A DNA stretch of 64,000 bases, from positions 372,001 through 436,000 of the forward strand of contig JAGPYM010000005.1 in assembly GCA_020736575.1 (NCBI GenBank). Direction: 5' to 3'. This document shows positions 59,000 through 64,000 of this stretch, piece after piece (within the stretch, counting starts at the first letter, position 1; every line of letters begins with the position of its first letter). The DNA is from Thelonectria olida. Its lineage: Eukaryota; Ascomycota; Sordariomycetes; Hypocreales; Nectriaceae. The notes under the pieces are model-generated. The model was given only the letters and a program-made list of their open reading frames with translations, was not told the DNA's origin and made no database searches. A program made the translations under genes and the position numbers.

Positions 59000-60003
59000 A
59001 TGCCCTCCGTCCTCATCGTCGGCGCCACTCGAGGCCTCGGCGCGAGCCTCGCAAAGCACTACGTTGCTCATGACGACACTACCGTCTACGGTACCAGCCG
59101 GTCCGACTCGCACCCTGACAACTTTCCGTCTGAGGTGAAGTGGCTGTCTGGAGTCGACTTGACCAGCGCCAAGGTTGGAGACAAGATCGTCTCGGCCTTG
59201 AACGGCGAACAGAAGCAGCTCGATATTGTCGTAAGTCGATACCGCCCCCGACCGTAGAGAACCACCAAGATTCTAAAACGGCACACAAGATCATCTCGGC
59301 TGGTTACTTCGCCACCGAGGACTTCAGCTCCGAGAAGGGCCCCAACTGGGAGCAGGAGCAGCGCATGTACACCACCAGCTCCATCGCCCCCGTCTTCATC
59401 GTCCACCGGCTGTCGCACGCCGGCCTGCTACAGAAGGGCTCCAAGATCGTGCTGGTCTCGTCCGAGGCCGGCAGCATCGGCCTGCGGCACGAAAAGGAGG
59501 GCGGTGGCAACTACGCCCACCACGCCAGCAAGGCGGCGCTCAACATGGCGGGCCGCCTGCTCAGCTTGGACCTGCGACCGAAGGGCGTCATCGTCAGCAT
59601 TGTGCACCCGGGCTTCATGCGCACCGAGATGACGGCAGGCGTGGGGTACGACAAGTACTGGGACGATGGCGGAGGTGAGTAGTCGAGTGTGTGTTTGAGA
59701 GAGCGAGAAATGCTGACTTGCGCTTGGTTACAGCCGTGACGCCGGACGAGGCGGCGACGACGCTCGTCGAGTGGACGGCCAACTTGGACATGAGCAAGAC
59801 GGGAGAGTACTGGGCACCTCGAGGACCGAGTAAGTGATGCGTGCGATCCTTGCTTGTGTGAGACAGACAAAGACTCGAGAGAACCAGAAGAAAAAACCCG
59901 TACGTGTGAGTACGTGTGCTGATTGCAAGCGTCAGAGGACATTGGGACGGCCGAGGACGTGCTTGGGCGGGACTTGTCAACCCCGCTGCATCTGCCTTGG
60001 TGA
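59000..60003 (+). CDS. Short-chain dehydrogenase/reductase (Rossmann fold), four exons
   Basis: Exons 59000-59230, 59290-59674, 59734-59829 and 59936-60003 encode 259 residues; introns are 59, 59 and 106 bp, each with a canonical donor (GTAAGT or GTGAGT). The last exon is invisible to a simple frame search, which would stop at TGA 59833-59835. Splicing restores the tail GPKDIGTAEDVLG ... PLHLPW that I know from this fungal SDR family. The N-terminal GATRGLG (residues 8-14) is the nucleotide-binding glycine motif. ISAG stands for the usual NNAG, VSSEAGS carries the catalytic Ser, and HPGFMRTEMT follows the active site. At the active-site helix the sequence is NYAHHASKAALNM: Lys is present, but the residue four before it is His, not Tyr. 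The substrate is unknown. The preference for NAD or NADP cannot be read securely. Confidence 0.92.
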
Positions 60004-60316
60004 ATCGGCTTCATCCACGACGATCGGATCCCGTTTCTCGGTGTGAAAGGACAGACGACGGGCAGTGTGGAACGTGAGGGCTCGGCGGCTTTTGTAAGCC
60101 GATGTACGTGCCGAGTCCAGTTGGGCCCTGGCATCATGCAGGGCTGTACTACCACACGAGTCTCGAGGAGCATAGTGGTGGGTTTTATATGGAAGGAATC
60201 TTTGGACGATGAATGTGTTTTGGGCCAGGACTTCATATACCATGACGAGGGATGAGACGTTGTGAGCCGACAACTTGGACCGCGGCAATGGGGGATTATA
60301 GAACCTGATTATAGAT

Positions 60317-60358
60317 GTTCTATCGAGGCTCCCGGTACTAACCGTACTTCGATAGAAC
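60317..60358. other. Composite stem-loop with inner stem, 3' of the dehydrogenase
   Basis: GTTCTATCGA (60317-60326) pairs perfectly with TCGATAGAAC (60349-60358). Inside the 22-base loop CGGT (60333-60336) pairs with ACCG (60341-60344) around ACTA. It begins 313 bases after the stop codon and may act in 3' end formation or be an insertion relic. Confidence 0.6.
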
Positions 60359-61773
60359 CATGAAATGATTTGTGTTCCCCAACCAATACATGCACATACA
60401 ACGGTTGTTCGACTGAATGTGTCCTTGGATGTGTAGCATACATCCACCTGGGTCTAGGTATGTGCGAGGCCTCGACTGCATCTAACAGTCACGAATCGGC
60501 GGACTCGACTGGTTAAAGGATACACTAGAGCAGGTTCTGTATCATTAACGACTTGTATGAGTTGTAAATCTGGGGTCAGTGTTTAGATGGCCGTTTCTTT
60601 GTTGGTGGCTCGGCCGAGAACACTCCTGGCGTCCTGCAAGTGCCTTTCATAAACCAACTCGCGTTTCTCGTTTGCAGTGGAATTACCTGTTAGTTTTCTT
60701 CTCAACCTCTACACTTCTCATTTTTACAATAGGCATATAAGAACAACACAAGTCGACTATGGTCACCCCCGTTAGGCTTCAAGATCTCCATACCCTAGAC
60801 TCGTAGACTCAATTTTCATGTTCAAATGCCGATCGGCGCTCTGGGCAGGTTTTCCTTTGAGTGGTTTATCCGAATAATAATTATACGAGACTACCCAGGT
60901 ACTTGGTAGTCTAATATGTTGAATTGTTGAGCTGTTCGCTCTGATATATGATTTGACCGCCTCGATCACCTGTCATGATGCAATCTGCTTCGATCTGGCA
61001 GTTAATTACGAGCCTGGCGGCCGACCTACATGGCGGGCCTGATAAATTAACGTGCATGACTAGCCTCGCTGTCCTCGTCGAACGATAGGCGAGTTGAGTG
61101 TTGGACAGTTGGACGGAGCAACTTAGCACGAGATGCGGATGCGCGTGTCATGGTGCGCGCTTCCAAGGCGGAAACCCAATCTGATTAGGATCGACTGGTC
61201 GTTCCCCGACTGATTGCTTGCTTTTTGTCGCAATTCCCCGTGAAGGTGCAGGTGTTGATGAGGTACGATGAGTCTGTCGCGGGAGATAATGAATCTGAGG
61301 CATGTCAATGTGATAACCTTTGCTTGCCGTTAGGTATCCAGACCCAAGGTGACCCGTGCATGCTCCTTATCTTTCGGTTGTGTTCCGTGTGTGTCCGTTA
61401 GATGTTTGGATCGAATGTGGTACAACCGGACAAGTCACAAGAAGCGATCCCCTGGTTGTAAAGGGAAATGAGATTGCTTCTTCACTCCATCATTTCTCTC
61501 CAACGGTCATGGGGTCGAGATCGGCTTGACGATTATTGCATTGTTACATCCGACGTGCATAGAAACGGGCTGTTTGCGAGCTGATGCTAAAACGAAGGGT
61601 GAATTTCCCCCTTTACCACGACCTGAGACGATTGATTAGTGTAATCTACACGGTCATGAACTTATGGAGAGGCAAGGGAGATCCTGGCCTTTGTGTGGAC
61701 AAACAAAAAGTGTCAGAGACCCGATATGGGGCCTCGAACACGAGGTGACATTTTCTCATTCGGCCGGACATGG

Positions 61774-61796
61774 GCATGAGCATGAGCATGAGCATG
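61774..61796. repeat. (GCATGA)n hexanucleotide repeat
   Basis: Nearly four perfect units in noncoding DNA. Confidence 0.85.
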
Positions 61797-63149
61797 TTGA
61801 AGTGAAGTCGAATATTGTCCAAGCATGAGTCGGCTCGCAGATCGCCTAGGCCTGCGCATTACGGATAAACGAGAGATGACGGAAGCCAGACACAAGCAAG
61901 CGCGGGGTTGCGTCCGAGATTTGAAGGGTTCTCCGTGCGATGCCGTGTGAATATTCTTGATCTGTCCCTTTTTCAGGTCAATCAAAACCGTTTGTGTTGC
62001 GGCTTCTGACTATCTATTCGTACAGCCTGAGACATGGCGGAGAATAGGGCACATCGTCGACGGGACTTCATGTCTCCGACCCTTGGCATCATGACGGCTC
62101 ATGAGGGTGGCACCGTGGGAGAGGCTCCCCTGCACATTTTGGTCAGCTAAAAAGGAGACGGCGTAGGAAATGTAAATTGAGAGCAATGATCGCTTACCGG
62201 GGTCTGTAATCCATCCATGGAGGCCCATGTACCAGGGCCCGGGCGTTTAGGGGACTCGGACGGACCCTTTTTTTCGTGGGGATGAGGCGTCTAAGGATGC
62301 GCCTGGCCCATCCAAAGTTTTTGCTTTGACGACAGCTTGACGAAGAAAGAGAAGAATCCTAATAGACCTCAACAATGAGGCCACTCTTTGGTATTTATTC
62401 ACTCGAGGAGCGGTCTGTCGAGTGTCGTATTCCCAAAGCAGAAGCAGTCATACAATGTCGACAGAGCATGAAGTCCCATGCATGGGCGGACGCGGGCGGA
62501 CTGGGGAATGGGATGCAAGTCGACTATAGCAGCATAGTAGCCCTCCAAGGGGTACCTAGTGGCTGGCGCTATAGGGTGCCGCGTCCAGGGGCTGGACGGT
62601 TGACTCCACGCCTTACCATGGGGGAGGCTTATTCGGAGAGGAGAAATGGTTCATCATGGATGGAGTTGTATTCTTCAAGCGCCGTGGCTAAGGGCCCTCG
62701 TGATGCCTTCGACGTGACCCCAGATGTGACTGGCGTCTTTGTTCCGCCCATCTGTCCGAGTATTCGTATTGCAATGGTAATGGTAATGATGATGGGTGGT
62801 GATGCGGTATGATGCGAGACGACATCGATGCGACCAGTAACGTGCTGCGGGAGACGAATTTGCCGTGGATAACTGTCTCTCTCATCAAAGAGGGAATCGA
62901 TGGTGGTACGGGAACGGTACATAGGTAGCCAGGTAGCTCCGTATGTGGAATTACCCCATAATAGAATCTGCCGGACATGCAGGTAGCTGTGATCATGGCA
63001 CCAGGTCCAGCAGCCCTTTTTGGGAGGTGCCGTAATGTTACCTCCATGTCCCGTTTCCGTGTTCCGACTTCGAAATGGCTTCTTTCATTGCTGGCAGTAC
63101 GAATAGACGGGAGTAGGAATAGGGAGCCGTGAAAGTACGGATCGTATGG

Positions 63150-64000
63150 AATTGGCCTAAGCCTAAGGAATCAGGCACCTCATCAGGAAACTCGTACTTA
63201 GGAAGTAGGCAGTCGCTTGTTCCCGAGTCGCTCGTTCCCTCCCGTCTTTGCTTTGCTGGTGGCCGCCACTTTGTGCACTTTCCCCTCTCAGCTGTCAGTC
63301 AGTCTCAGCCCTCTGTCAGCCTGCTTCAGGCAGCTTGCTTTGCATCCATCTCACCTTCTCTCCAATTCTCTTCCTTTCGTCATTCTTTTCCTTCGTTCCC
63401 TTCCTCTTCGAATCCACCACCTCCTTCCGCCCCTTCCACTCGTCATCCGTACCAGCCGAGAAGGAACCACCTTCCTCCCTTTCTGTGGGCCCTCCATCGT
63501 CTCTTATTCTTATTCTCACTTCCTCTCCTCCTCCAACTATTCTTTGCGTCTCCAAAAGCATTGAATTCTCGCCGTCACCCGTTTCCTTCCTCGCTCTCCT
63601 CCCTCCTCCTCGAGACCCTGAGCAGAGTAACGAGACGTGATAGTCTGCAACTCTTGGCTCATCATCAAGCTCGCTCGCTCCGCCGACTCTCCACCAAAGT
63701 TTCTGTAGCTTCGAGATCGCCAGTCACACAGTCAGCAACTCATCGACAACTTACGCTTGATATCGCTCCTCAGTATCGACCGTCTCAGCTGTATCCTGTC
63801 TCTCGCGTTTCGAACCCTTCATCGCTTCCTGCATTGTTTGGTTCGCACCTCTGCATCTCGAAATCCCTACCTCTTCCATCTTCGTCCTAAACCGTCGTTG
63901 GAGGTGTAGGCCCCTGAGCCCACCGCCCTATCCTGTCTGTGCATCTTTGGGGAGGGGCATCCATTACTTTCCGTTCTCCCGCAAACCTTTGCCTCTCACA
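63150..64000 (+). promoter_or_regulatory. ATG-free, pyrimidine-rich leader of a gene starting beyond the right edge
   Basis: No plus-strand ATG occurs in the last 851 bases, while CAT is common. From about 63230 the sequence is dominated by CT tracts, like the leaders in front of the DUF8035-type, Medusa-like and CK1 genes. I infer a plus-strand gene whose start codon lies just past 64000. The open frame at 63129-63890 starts at a non-ATG codon and is not coding-like. Confidence 0.55.

Larger units (their letters stand above)
60004..63149. other. Intergenic stretch without a convincing gene
   Basis: About 3.1 kb after the dehydrogenase. It includes the dehydrogenase 3' region with a composite hairpin at 60317, an AT-richer part at about 60500-60960 and a GCATGA microsatellite at 61774. 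Frames of up to 156 codons on either strand have no domains. Confidence 0.5.

Overview
The window is nuclear DNA from a filamentous ascomycete (Pezizomycotina), most likely a Sordariomycete. Three things point there. The left edge holds the end of a Woronin-body HEX-1 gene, a protein confined to this group. Coding exons favour C at third codon positions. Introns are mostly short (about 50-110 bp) with GTAAGT/GTGAGT donors and CTAAC/CTGAC-type branch sites. I cannot name the species.

Layout. Positions 2-2899 hold the hex1 3' end and a bleomycin-hydrolase-type cysteine aminopeptidase. Positions 2900-9449 have no convincing protein gene but end in a remarkable 2.46 kb leader without a single ATG, in front of a charged DUF8035-type protein (9450-12148). 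A 15-16 kb stretch without a convincing gene (12149 to about 27000) precedes a glutamine-rich developmental-regulator-like gene with a duplicated domain (28208-31354, perhaps Medusa/Acr1/Ren1 family). A proline/glutamine-rich repeat protein with a one-base frame break lies at 32997-35794. The right half is richer in signalling genes: casein kinase 1 (41208-42748), a tail-anchored inositol 5-phosphatase like yeast Inp54 (46060-47904), a PKA catalytic subunit on the minus strand (49211-50518), a GRAM-TBC Rab GAP like Gyp2 (53587-56986), a Nudix hydrolase on the minus strand (57553-58164) and a short-chain dehydrogenase (59000-60003). From 63150 to the right edge the sequence again looks like an ATG-free leader, so another plus-strand gene probably starts just beyond the window.

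I rebuilt introns by hand from splice motifs, phase and family knowledge; several genes are mis-ended if only open frames are used. CK1 has a hidden last exon, the dehydrogenase has four exons, and the Medusa-like gene has a 752 bp intron whose retention gives a shorter protein. Kinases, 5-phosphatase, Rab GAP and Nudix protein suggest a loosely signalling-rich stretch, but nothing shows co-regulation. I see no mobile element with coding capacity, tRNA, rRNA, CRISPR or virus-like gene.
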